This document shows, piece after piece, positions 8,547 to 16,437 of a DNA stretch of 46,215 nt. The notes below the pieces were generated by a model that saw nothing but the letters and a program-made list of their open reading frames with translations, was not told the origin of the DNA and made no database searches. Every line of letters begins with the position of its first letter. Within the stretch, counting starts at the first letter, position 1. Source of the stretch: an uncultured Collinsella sp. (GTDB lineage Bacteria; Actinomycetota; Coriobacteriia; Coriobacteriales; Coriobacteriaceae). Where the stretch lies: NCBI GenBank assembly GCA_902489965.1, contig CABUCA010000008.1, forward strand, positions 1 through 46,215, written 5' to 3'. The position numbers were made by a program, and so were the translations under genes.

Positions 8547-9569
8547 GTGATGGTTATGGGGTTGGCCATGCTCGATAAAGGCAAACATTTTCCGCAGTCA
8601 TATGCAAGGATGCTATTCTCGGCCGTTGGAATTCATCAAGATGGACAGCTGCTTATAACAATTGATCCTTGGGATGAACGCCGTGCGCGTGAGCTTATGC
8701 AGGAAGAGCTCATGCTTCGTCTTTACAACCACGTGTATGCGGATCCGGTCTATTGGAATAATCTTGGGGTTGAAGATCGCATCTTTCAGCTGGCATCCGC
8801 TATTGCGGTCGTTGAACCGGATGCTGTGTTTTGCGGATCGACAGCAGCGCTGCTCTACGGCATCGGCTCGGCGTATACGCTTCTGGATAAAGTGCAAGTA
8901 CTGCTGCCGCGGTCTACAAGGCGTGATACGTACGAGTTCGTTGAATACAAGCGCTGGCGGGCGGGCGAAGTGTGGCGGCTAGGTCTGTTTACACTGACGG
9001 ATCCGTGTCGAACGGTTGTTGATATCGCCCGAACGAGCGCCTTTCGCTATGCGCTGGGCTTTGTCGATGGCTTGGCCCGTGAGTACGATGTCGAACGCGA
9101 AGAACTGCGAGCATATGCGCAGGCAAATTGCCGAGGGTTGCATGGCATCGCGCGTGCTTTTGACGTTTTTGAGTATATGGACGGTAGGTCAGACAATGGC
9201 GGCGAGTCTGAGGCGAGAGCAGCGATGATTCTCGCTGGGGTTGCCGCGCCCGAGCTTCAAGTTGAGATAACGCGACCGGGAAACGCTGGCTATTATCTAG
9301 CAGATTATGGCTGGCAGATGCCAGGCGGCTCATGGACGCTGGCAGAGCTGCATGGGCTAGGCAAGTTTGAAGACGAAGCTCAAAATGATCCAGAGCAGGC
9401 GGCGGCAAAAACGTATCGAGCGGCCCTCATGCGCGACGCGAACCTTCGCGCCATGGGCCACAACGTCATTCATTTCAAACTCTCGGACACCTACGACGTA
9501 GAATCGTTCGGTGCCATGATGCGCGGCTACGGCATTCCGACAACAAAACCCTACGCCGAATCCCGATAG
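8547..9569 (+). CDS. Hypothetical protein with an AbiEi/DUF559-like layout
   Basis: About 340 residues. I do not recognise a named gene. The N-terminal half (GSTAALLYGIG, then LTDPCRTVVDIART) resembles proteins annotated as type IV toxin-antitoxin AbiEi-like, where a promoter-scanning and C-terminal domain architecture is common. The C-terminal part (GESEAR, LADYGW, LAELHGLGKF, then MGHNVIHFKL) follows the D-(x)n-E-x-x-G-x-x-K order of DUF559/Vsr-like PD-(D/E)XK nuclease folds, with H in place of the usual D before G. The start is uncertain: GTG 8547, ATG 8550, 8556 and 8568 are all possible, and none has a strong ribosome binding site. Base composition is visibly lower in GC than the neighbours. 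It lies between two inverted copies of a palindromic repeat and looks like an acquired defence or mobile cargo gene (inference). Confidence 0.65.
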   Translation: MMVMGLAMLDKGKHFPQSYARMLFSAVGIHQDGQLLITIDPWDERRARELMQEELMLRLYNHVYADPVYWNNLGVEDRIFQLASAIAVVEPDAVFCGSTAALLYGIGSAYTLLDKVQVLLPRSTRRDTYEFVEYKRWRAGEVWRLGLFTLTDPCRTVVDIARTSAFRYALGFVDGLAREYDVEREELRAYAQANCRGLHGIARAFDVFEYMDGRSDNGGESEARAAMILAGVAAPELQVEITRPGNAGYYLADYGWQMPGGSWTLAELHGLGKFEDEAQNDPEQAAAKTYRAALMRDANLRAMGHNVIHFKLSDTYDVESFGAMMRGYGIPTTKPYAESR

Positions 9570-9595
9570 CGAAATCGTTCGCGGTCCACCTTCAA

Positions 9596-9676
9596 TAAGT
9601 TGCGGTGAAATACGGACTGTTGAGGCCTTTAAAGGCATGAAACAGTCCGTATTTCACCGCAACTTAGGAGGGGATG
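9596..9676. repeat. Palindromic repeat element, copy 2
   Basis: A 26-bp perfect inverted repeat, arms 9596-9621 and 9641-9666, with a 19-nt loop that is itself partly palindromic (GGCCTTTAAAGGC). Bases 9641-9676 are an exact 36-nt inverted match to 8305-8340 of copy 1, including the flank TAGGAGGGGATG. It ends 4 nt from the stop codon of the convergent PIN-domain gene. Confidence 0.92.
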
Positions 9677-9679
9677 GGG

Positions 9680-10156
9680 TTAGCTGCGGGGGCGGTGGCG
9701 GAGCTTGTCGATGGTGGCGTCGGTGCCGTGTCCGCGGGCGTCGGTGCTTCGGCTGCGGGCGTCGGCGGCGGTTTGGCGCTTGTGGCGGTAATCGATCATG
9801 CCTTGGATGATGGGCTTGCCAAAGCTCACGACATCATCGTTGTAGATGGCGGTTCGGGCTGCGAGGAGACAATCGGTAAAGTCCATATGGGTCTTGCCAA
9901 AGAGTTTGACGGCAAGGGCGACAACGGTGGGCTCGTCGACCATGACGTCATCGAGCAGCCTTTTCATGGCCGCAGCAATCTCAACGCGGGGAACCTTATA
10001 GACGTCGCGCAGCGTGACCACGACGCGCGTGATGATTTCGGGGTAGACACGAGCGGTGCGCGTGGCGATGACCTTGGCGGCGCGCGGTGACAGAACTTCG
10101 TCGTCGTCCAGCAGGTAACGTAGTATGACGGTCTCGTCGATGATGGTGCTACTCAT
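9680..10156 (-). CDS. PIN-domain toxin of a type II toxin-antitoxin pair
   Basis: 158 residues with a PIN-like fold layout: IIDETVILRYLL at the N-terminus, VYPEIITRVVVTLRDVYKVP, MDFTDCLLAAR and VVSFGKPI. PIN toxins (VapC class) are Mg-dependent RNases. The first (D7) and third (D in DFTD) acidic residues are present. By eye the usual Glu (AEV) is replaced by Arg (TRV) and the last Asp (TFD) by Gly (SFG), so catalysis may be impaired. The C-terminal 30 residues are a Ser/Arg/Asp-rich tail ending beside repeat copy 2, possibly altered by its insertion. Its start overlaps the antitoxin stop by 8 nt (ATGAGTAG), indicating translational coupling. Confidence 0.8.
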   Translation of the reverse strand: MSSTIIDETVILRYLLDDDEVLSPRAAKVIATRTARVYPEIITRVVVTLRDVYKVPRVEIAAAMKRLLDDVMVDEPTVVALAVKLFGKTHMDFTDCLLAARTAIYNDDVVSFGKPIIQGMIDYRHKRQTAADARSRSTDARGHGTDATIDKLRHRPRS

Positions 10157-10475
10157 GGATATCTACTTCCTCGGGACCCAAAATCGAATCGTCGCTTTCT
10201 GTGGCAAGATACTCAATCCAGGCATTGCGCTCCTCGGAGCGGCGATTGGGGTCCCCATATGCTTTGAGCGATCCATAGGCGGCGGTGCCGTCCTTTGAGC
10301 GCACGGCGACCGGCTGAAAGGGGAGCTTGCGCATGAGAATGCTCTGCGCGACAAAAAGACGGACGGCCTCGGCGAGCGATGTGCCCATGGCGTCGTAGAG
10401 ACGCTCGGCATGCTGCTTGTCTTCCTCGCGAATGCGCACCTGCAGGATGGCTCGTTTTTGAGTCGATGACATCAC
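10149..10475 (-). CDS. RelB/DinJ-family antitoxin
   Basis: 108 residues. The N-terminal 50 residues (LQVRIREEDKQHAERLYDAM, then GTSLAEAVRLFVAQSI) match the ribbon-helix-helix DNA-binding part of RelB/DinJ antitoxins. The acidic C-terminus would wrap the toxin. It is first in a two-gene minus-strand operon with the PIN protein, overlapping it by 8 nt; antitoxins of this type usually repress their own promoter (family knowledge), which here would lie just above 10475. RelB/DinJ antitoxins normally pair with RelE/YafQ-type toxins, so pairing with a PIN protein is less usual. Confidence 0.85.
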   Translation of the reverse strand: MMSSTQKRAILQVRIREEDKQHAERLYDAMGTSLAEAVRLFVAQSILMRKLPFQPVAVRSKDGTAAYGSLKAYGDPNRRSEERNAWIEYLATESDDSILGPEEVDIHE

Positions 10476-10640
10476 TGGCCTCCCTTAATGAGCGTGCAAT
10501 ATGAATAGTCAAATACAGCTTCGGCTAGTAATTGCCAATTTTATAACAACCACTTTATTGCACTCGAGTAATTGAGTATGAACATTATTACAAACGTACT
10601 ACATCCTTCAGAAGCGAGCGTGAAATCTTTGTTGGGCGTA

Positions 10641-10721
10641 CGCGTGTAATACACTCGCTTTTATATCCTATTGAGAATAATCCTAACCAGCCCAAACCCC
10701 TGCAATACACTCGTAATGCAG
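10641..10721. promoter_or_regulatory. Repeated AATACACTCG motifs and a dyad upstream of hydN-fdhF (candidate operator region)
   Basis: The 425-bp gap 10476-10900 is much more AT-rich than its surroundings and separates the divergent toxin-antitoxin and formate hydrogenlyase operons. AATACACTCG occurs at 10648-10657 and again at 10704-10713, 56 bp apart. The second copy lies inside a 22-bp dyad, CTGCA-T-TAC paired with GTA-x-TGCAG (10700-10721), and the first lies in GTGTAATACAC. A palindrome ACTCGAGT is at 10562-10569. A weak promoter-like TGCAAC, 17 bp, TATACC sits at 10745-10773. No known regulator box is matched with certainty. Confidence 0.4.
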
Positions 10722-10825
10722 GGCCTATGCTCAAGTTTACCCCCTGCAACTGCGTATATTTAACCTGTATACCGTTGGAGATATTCTACCGAGTGCCTGT
10801 TTCGCCGCATGCTCTCGATACGCCG

Positions 10826-10876
10826 ATGCCGGACCACGGGCGGTCCGGGGCAACGTCGACAGGGTCTCTCCGGCAT
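10826..10876 (+). promoter_or_regulatory. Structured leader just before hydN
   Basis: ATGCC/GGCAT (10826-10830 with 10872-10876) encloses a hairpin GGACC-acgggc-GGTCC (10831-10846). It ends 24 nt before the hydN ATG. It could be a 5'-UTR control element; it lacks the known Moco-riboswitch signature as far as I can judge. Confidence 0.3.
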
Positions 10877-10900
10877 GGGATTCAGGAGGGAGTGAACAAC

Positions 10901-11419
10901 ATGGGCAATAAACGAGTCGTAGCCGATTCATCGCGCTGCATTGGGTGTCAAACCTGCATGGCAGCGTGTATCGAGGCACACGACATCCCCGGCAACATTG
11001 CCGCGCCGCGTCTGCGCGTGACGCGTACGTACGAGATCTCCGCACCGGTGGCTTGCCATCACTGCGAGGATGCCCCGTGCGCTAAGGCCTGCCCCACGGG
11101 TGCCTTGTTCTTTGATCCAAAGAACCATCGCATCGGCGTCAACGAGGACAACTGCATCGGCTGCAAGAGCTGCGTCATGGCCTGCCCCTTTGGCGCCGTG
11201 AGCGTGGCGACCACGCAGGTCCCCGTCTTGATGGGCGACGTGCGCGTGGGTTCGCAGACTAAGAGCTTCGTGCTCAAGTGCGACCTGTGCGTGAACCGTC
11301 CCGGCGGTCCGGCGTGTGCCGAGGCGTGCCCGACTAAGGGCCTCACCCTGGTAGACGAGGAGCGCCTGGCGGAACTGACCGCCGAGCGTGCCCGCGCCAC
11401 CATCGAAAACGAGGCGTAG
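10901..11419 (+). CDS. hydN: Formate-dehydrogenase-linked electron transfer protein with four [4Fe-4S] clusters (HydN-like)
   Basis: 172 residues, close to E. coli HydN (175). Four Cys motifs are visible in order: CIGCQTCMAAC, CHHCEDAPCAKACP, CIGCKSCVMACP and CDLC...CAEACP. These are the pattern of HydN/HycB/HyfA polyferredoxins that carry electrons from formate dehydrogenase H. The start ATG at 10901 has GGAGGGAG about 7 nt upstream; the frame is open further up but without coding character. It is first in the cluster, 76 nt ahead of fdhF, and probably passes electrons from FdhF to the hydrogenase or supports FdhF assembly. It is cytoplasmic, without a signal peptide. Confidence 0.88.
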   Translation: MGNKRVVADSSRCIGCQTCMAACIEAHDIPGNIAAPRLRVTRTYEISAPVACHHCEDAPCAKACPTGALFFDPKNHRIGVNEDNCIGCKSCVMACPFGAVSVATTQVPVLMGDVRVGSQTKSFVLKCDLCVNRPGGPACAEACPTKGLTLVDEERLAELTAERARATIENEA

Positions 11420-11495
11420 GCGGGCGGCCATACAGGCCCGACGATTGTCAAATACGTACCGATTAATCGGTAGCAGAAAAAGGAAGGAGGGTGTC

Positions 11496-13718
11496 ATGGA
11501 GAAGCATAAAGTGATCTGCCCGTATTGCGGCGCCGGTTGCCAGTTTAACCTCTTGGTCCAAAACGGCCAGGTCGTGGGTACCGAACCGCTCAACGGCATC
11601 ACCAACCAGAGCGAGCTGTGCCTTAAGGGCATGAGCGGCTACGACTTCATCAACGACACCAAGATCTTGACTCCTCGCGTACTGCACCCGATGATCCGCC
11701 GCACTAAGGGCGCGGATCTTGAGCGCGTAAGCTGGGACGAGGCACTGGATTTCACCGCATCTAAGATGCAGGCCATAATTGACGAATATGGTCCTAACGC
11801 TGTCATGACCACCGGCTCTTCGCGAGGCGGCGGCAATGAGGCGAACTACGTCATGCAGAAGTTTACGCGTGCGTGCATCGGCACCCACAGCGTGGACAAC
11901 TGCGCCCGTACTTGACACGGCCCTACTGTCCTCGGTCTGATGGACACGGTTGGTTCAGGTTGCATGTCATGCTCCATCCCCGGTATGGAGGATGCGGGCT
12001 GCATTTTCCTCTTCGGCTATAACCCTGCCGATTCGCACCCCATCGTCGCAAGGCGTATCGTGCGAGCCAAAGAAAAGGGTTGCAAGATCATCGTCGCCGA
12101 CCCGCGCCATATCGAAACCGCGCGTATTGCCGATCTCTACCTTCCGATCAAGAACGGTTGCAATGTTGCGTTCCTCAACGCCTTTGCCAACTGTCTGGTC
12201 AACGATGGCCTCTACGACAAGGAATTCGTCGCCGAGCACACGAACGGCTTTGACGAGTGGTGGGAGACCATCAAGAATTACACTCCCGAATCCGTACAGG
12301 ACATCACGGGTGTCGAGCCCGCGTTGATCCACCAAGCTGCCGAGATGTACGCCACGGCGAAGCCTTCTGCCATCATTGGTTGGGGCATGGGCGTATGCCA
12401 GCAGAAGCAGAACCTGAAGACGGTGCACACCATCGCCTCCATCGCCTGCGTTGCCGGCCAGATCGGCAAACCCAATTCCGGCCTCGCGCCCGTGCGTGGC
12501 CAGAATAACGTCCAGGGCTCCTGCGATATGGGCATGCTGCCCAACCTGTACCCTGGCTACCAAAAGGTCACTGACCCGGCAGTGCGTGCCAAGTTTGCCA
12601 AGGCTTGGGGCGTGCCCGAGGAAAAGCTCCCGCTCGAGGAGGGCTACAAGCTCACCGACCTGGGTCACCTGGTCGACGAGGGCAAGGTGCACTGCTTCTA
12701 CAACTACGGCGAGGACCCGGTGCAGACCGAGCCCGATTCGGCCGGTATGCGCAAGACGCTCTCCGAGCTGGATCTGTTCATCTGCCAGGACATCTTTATG
12801 ACGCAGACGACCATGCTCGCCGACGTCATCCTGCCTGCCACCTCTTGGGGCGAGCACGAGGGTGTCTTTACCGCATCCGACCGTAGCTTCCAGCACTTTG
12901 ACGCGGCCGTTCCGCCCAAGGGCGAGTGCCGTCACGACTGGGAGATCTTCGCGGACCTGTCCACGCGTATGGGCTATCCCATGCACTACGACAACACCGA
13001 GCAGATCTGGAACGAGTGCATTAGCCTGTGCCCCAACTTTGTGGGCGCGACCTACGAGAAGATGGCTCCCGAGGGCGGCTACGCCCAGTGGCCCGTCAAG
13101 AGCACCGATGTGAACGACCACGGTACGCCCGACATGTTCGCTGGTGGCAAGTTCACCACCAAGGACGGCCGCGCCAACCTGATGGCGCACGACTGGGAGG
13201 CGCCCTCCGAGCTTCCCGACGATGAGTACCCGCTCATCCTGTGCACCGTCCGCGAGGTCGGCCACTACAGCTGCCGCTCGATGACCGGCAACTGCAAGAC
13301 GCTGGCGCTGCTTGCCGACGAGCCCGGCTTTGTCCGCATGAATCCCGCGGACGCCCAGGCGCGCGGTATCAAGAATGGCGACATCGTCTCGATTCACAGC
13401 CGCCGCGGCCAGGTATACAGCCGTGCCGACGTGAGCGATCGCATCAACAAGGGCACGGTCTACATGACCTACCAGTGGTGGATCGGCAAGTGCAACGAGC
13501 TGACCATTCACAAGGTCGACCCGGTCTCGCATACGCCCGAGGACAAGTTCTCCGCCTGCCAGGTCGACGCCATTGCCGACCAGGTTTGGGCAGAGGGCGA
13601 AGTCGAGCGTCAGTACACCGAGCTCAAGCAGGCTCTGGTGGACGCCGCCGCTCCCCAAGACGTTGAGCCCGGCGCCGCCAAGTTCGACGACGAGACGCAC
13701 GTGAACCAAATCGTGTAG
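11496..13718 (+). CDS. fdhF: Formate dehydrogenase H, selenocysteine-containing catalytic subunit
   Basis: 740 residues when UGA 11913-11915 is read as selenocysteine; E. coli FdhF has 715. It oxidises formate to CO2 with bis-MGD molybdenum and one [4Fe-4S]. Cluster ligands C8, C11, C15 and C42 and the Sec at position 140 fall at exactly the same numbers as in E. coli FdhF, and the context CART-U-HGPTVLGL is the canonical active site with His141. The start ATG 11496 has GGAAGGAGGG upstream. Reading the UGA as stop would give two meaningless halves (stop at 11915; next ATG 11940). Domains: Fe-S domain 1-60, molybdopterin oxidoreductase core to about 600, molydopterin-dinucleotide binding domain about 600-715. 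The absence of a Tat signal places it in the cytoplasm, as in formate hydrogenlyase. Confidence 0.95.
11913..11946 (+). promoter_or_regulatory. Selenocysteine UGA codon and SECIS-like hairpin in fdhF
   Basis: UGA at 11913-11915 is followed by a hairpin: TGTCC-TC (11927-11933), apical loop GGTCT (11934-11938), GA, a bulged T (11941) and GGACA (11942-11946). The GGUCU loop and a bulged U are the features that SelB recognises in the E. coli fdhF SECIS; here the bulge is on the 3' strand. The loop lies 18 nt after the UGA, in the usual range. The cognate SelB and tRNA-Sec are encoded about 18-20 kb downstream. Confidence 0.88.
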
Positions 13719-13739
13719 TCCCGTTCTCGTTGGCTATTT

Positions 13740-13782
13740 GGGCCGGGCGTCCCGTACGTTCGGGAGCCCGGCCCGTTATTTT
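13740..13782 (+). terminator. Strong GC hairpin between fdhF and hyfA (partial terminator or processing site)
   Basis: A 9-bp stem GGGCCGGGC (13740-13748) with GCCCGGCCC (13766-13774), and an inner CCCG/CGGG, is followed by GTTATTTT. The T-run is interrupted, and hyfA starts 15 nt later. It may lower transcription of hyfA-I relative to hydN-fdhF or stabilise the fdhF end of a processed message. Confidence 0.55.
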
Positions 13783-13796
13783 GAAAGGAAGTGGGG

Positions 13797-14414
13797 ATGA
13801 ACCGCTTCATCGACATCAACCCGGAGAGGTGCATCGGCTGCGGAACATGCCAGTCCGCCTGTGCCGACGCCCACCGGATGCAGGGTCTTCAGGATACGCC
13901 GCGCTTGGCGCTCGTGAAGACCGGCGGTATTTCGGCCGCCCTTGCCTGCCACCATTGCGAGGGTGCCCCCTGCGCCGAGGTTTGCCCGGTGAATGCCATC
14001 GAGCACGATGGCGATCGCATCCACGTCAAGGAGCAGGAGTGCATCGGGTGCAGGCTGTGCGCCATCGCGTGCCCCTTCGGAGCCATCCATCCCGATGGCA
14101 CGTCTATCGCCGGTGTCGCAGGCATGTGCGACCCGACGCCTTCGTATCCTAAGTCCCTGAGCAGCCTGCTTACGTGGGCTCCTGGTCAGTACACCTGCGC
14201 TGTCAAGTGCGACCTGTGCGCATTCGATCCGGACGGCCCGCATTGTGTGGCGGCGTGCCCTACCAAGGCGCTGACCGTCATGGGTGGCGCGGCCGATCGC
14301 GAGCTCGACGAGGCCAAGCGCCTGCGCTCGATCGAAAACGGTCCGGCCGTCGACGTTACCGCTGTGGCCCAGGGCCTCTCCGAGAAAGCAGAAGGGAGCG
14401 TAAACAATGGATAG
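13797..14414 (+). CDS. hyfA: Hydrogenase-4 electron-transfer subunit HyfA (polyferredoxin)
   Basis: 205 residues, the same length as E. coli HyfA and with the same opening (MNRF). It has four ferredoxin-type Cys motifs: CIGCGTCQSAC, CHHCEGAPCAEVCP, CIGCRLCAIACP and CDLC...CVAACP. The WAPGQ...AVKCDLC context also resembles HyfA. It should carry electrons between FdhF and the hydrogenase catalytic core on the cytoplasmic side. The start ATG 13797 is chosen over GTG 13791 because AAAGGAAG lies just upstream and the homologue starts MNRF. Its end overlaps the hyfB start by 8 nt, indicating coupled translation. Confidence 0.9.
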   Translation: MNRFIDINPERCIGCGTCQSACADAHRMQGLQDTPRLALVKTGGISAALACHHCEGAPCAEVCPVNAIEHDGDRIHVKEQECIGCRLCAIACPFGAIHPDGTSIAGVAGMCDPTPSYPKSLSSLLTWAPGQYTCAVKCDLCAFDPDGPHCVAACPTKALTVMGGAADRELDEAKRLRSIENGPAVDVTAVAQGLSEKAEGSVNNG

Positions 14415-16425
14415 CATGACGCTGTTTATCGCATCGCTTGCCGTCTCGTGCATCGGTGCGCTCGCCTCGGTTCTGCTGATCAAGGCCGATAACGCCGCCA
14501 AGACCGCCGGCTGCCTTATCGGCGCCGTCGCCGCGGTGCTTTCGTTTGTGGCCGGTATCCAGGCCGTGCTGGGCGATGTCACGTCGGTCGACACCATCGT
14601 GTTCTTCCCGTTTGCCCATTTCCAGCTGCTGCTCAACCAGCTGTCCGGCCTGTTCGTGGCGCTCATCTCGGTGCTCGCGTTTGCCGGCTCGATCTACGGT
14701 CTCAACTACTTTGATGAGTACCCGGGCAAAAAGGGCCGCGCCGGCTTCTTCTTTAACACCTTCGTGGCGTCCATGATGCTCGTCATCACCGCCGACAACG
14801 TGTTTTGGTTCCTGGTCGCCTTTGAGCTCATGTCGCTGACCTCGTACTTCCTGGTCGTGATCGAGGAGAACGAGAACTCCATCCACGGCGGTTGGCTCTA
14901 CTTTGTGATCGCGCACGTGGGCTTTGTGCTCATCATGGCGAGCTTCCTCACCATGACTAACTTCGCCGGCGGCTCGTTTGCCTTTGCGGATTTCCGCGCT
15001 ACGCAGTTTAGCCCCGCGGTCGCATCCGTGTGCTTCGTGCTCGCCTTCTTTGGCTTTGGCGCCAAGGCCGGTATCATCCCGCTGCACGGCTGGCTGCCCA
15101 AGGCACATCCCGAGGCGCCGTCCAACGTGTCGGCCCTCATGTCCGGCGGCATGATCAAGATCGGTATCTTCGGCATCCTCAAGGTTGGTCTCGACCTGCT
15201 CTCCGCCTCGGGCGTTCAGGTCTGGTGGGGCCTTATGGTCATGGTCTTCGGTGCGATCTCGTCGGTCCTCGGCGTGGCCTTCGCCCTGCAGGAGCATGAC
15301 ATCAAGCGCCTGCTGGCCTATCACTCCGTCGAGAACATCGGCATCATCCTGCTCGGCGTCGGCGCCTCCATGGCCGCCATGGCGCTCAACTCGGTCGGCA
15401 TCGCCGTCCTGGCTCTGATGGCCGCCCTCTACCACACGTTTAACCACGCGATGTTTAAGGGCGAGCTGTTCTTGGGCGCCGGTGCGCTGCTGTACTCCAC
15501 GGGTACGCGCAATATGGAGAAGATGGGCGGTCTGTTCCGTCGTATGCCGGCAACGGCCATCTGCTTCCTCGTTGGCGCGCTTGCCATCTCGGCCATCCCG
15601 CCCTTCAACGGCTTCGTGTCCGAGTGGTTTACCTACCAGTCGCTGTTTAACGCCGCCATGCAGGGCGACAAGGCCGTCATGATCGTGGCCGTGTTCGCTG
15701 CCGTCGCGCTTGCCATTACCGGCGCGCTGGCTGTCACGTGCTTCGTCAAGGCCTATGGCGTCTCCTTTGCCTCCGCGCCCCGCTCCGAGGCAGCGGCCAA
15801 TGCCAAGGAGGTTCCCGCCCCTATGGTGTTTGCGCAGGGCCTGCTCGCGGCCATCTGCGTCGTGCTGGGCATTGGCGCTCCCGTGATCGCGCCCGTGCTG
15901 GTCGATGTCGCCGCGTCCGTGCTGCATCCGTACGGTGGCGTGTTTGCCGCCGAAGGCATGGAGCTCATGAACCAGTACTCCGGCGCCGCCACCTCCACGC
16001 CCGCGATCGCCATTGCGCTCGTGGTGCTTGTCGGCCTTGCCTGCGGCTACCGCAAGCTCAAGACCGTCGGTAAGGTGCAGAAGTCCCAGCCGTGGGCATG
16101 CGGCTATGCTCCCAACGAGCATATGCCCGTCGTGGCCACGACCTTTGCCTCCGAGGTGTCCTGGTTTATGCAGCCGCTCTACACGCTGCGCGACCGCTGC
16201 ACGGCCGTCTGCTGGTCCATCGCGCACTTCTTCCAGAAGCTCACCGGTGTGGCCGAGGCTGTGGAGCCCGTACCCGACAAGGTTCTCGTCGATGCCCCGC
16301 ATAAGGGTGTCGAGAAGCTCGCCGACCTCGCGACTAAGCTCGAGGGCGGCAACTACAGCATCTATATCTGCTACATCGTCGCGGCACTCGTGGTGTTCCT
16401 CGTGCTCGCCGTGCAAATGGGTTAA
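14407..16425 (+). CDS. hyfB: Hydrogenase-4 membrane subunit HyfB (NuoL/antiporter-like)
   Basis: 672 residues, the same length as E. coli HyfB. A polytopic membrane protein with about 14-16 hydrophobic helices and a proton-antiporter-type core (residues about 120-420) including FELMSLTSYFLV and HGWLPKAHPEAPSNVSA. Conserved charged residues inside helices (FEL and GAKAGIIPLHGW) are those used for ion translocation in complex I relatives. The long C-terminal extension, with a lateral-helix-like segment and a final helix, distinguishes HyfB/HycC from NuoM. The start overlaps hyfA by 8 nt, with GGGAG upstream. It is followed by hyfC after 12 nt, all in one operon. Confidence 0.92.
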   Translation: MDSMTLFIASLAVSCIGALASVLLIKADNAAKTAGCLIGAVAAVLSFVAGIQAVLGDVTSVDTIVFFPFAHFQLLLNQLSGLFVALISVLAFAGSIYGLNYFDEYPGKKGRAGFFFNTFVASMMLVITADNVFWFLVAFELMSLTSYFLVVIEENENSIHGGWLYFVIAHVGFVLIMASFLTMTNFAGGSFAFADFRATQFSPAVASVCFVLAFFGFGAKAGIIPLHGWLPKAHPEAPSNVSALMSGGMIKIGIFGILKVGLDLLSASGVQVWWGLMVMVFGAISSVLGVAFALQEHDIKRLLAYHSVENIGIILLGVGASMAAMALNSVGIAVLALMAALYHTFNHAMFKGELFLGAGALLYSTGTRNMEKMGGLFRRMPATAICFLVGALAISAIPPFNGFVSEWFTYQSLFNAAMQGDKAVMIVAVFAAVALAITGALAVTCFVKAYGVSFASAPRSEAAANAKEVPAPMVFAQGLLAAICVVLGIGAPVIAPVLVDVAASVLHPYGGVFAAEGMELMNQYSGAATSTPAIAIALVVLVGLACGYRKLKTVGKVQKSQPWACGYAPNEHMPVVATTFASEVSWFMQPLYTLRDRCTAVCWSIAHFFQKLTGVAEAVEPVPDKVLVDAPHKGVEKLADLATKLEGGNYSIYICYIVAALVVFLVLAVQMG

Positions 16426-16437
16426 GGAGGGGAGAGC

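Noticed and set aside
10740..10900. Molybdenum-cofactor (Moco) riboswitch upstream of hydN.
   Set aside because: A molybdoenzyme operon makes it plausible, but I could not match the known conserved core; only small hairpins are supported.
11940..13718. A separate molybdopterin oxidoreductase gene starting at ATG 11940.
   Set aside because: It is the part of fdhF after the UGA; the Sec context, SECIS hairpin and nearby selA/B/C show one continuous selenoprotein gene.
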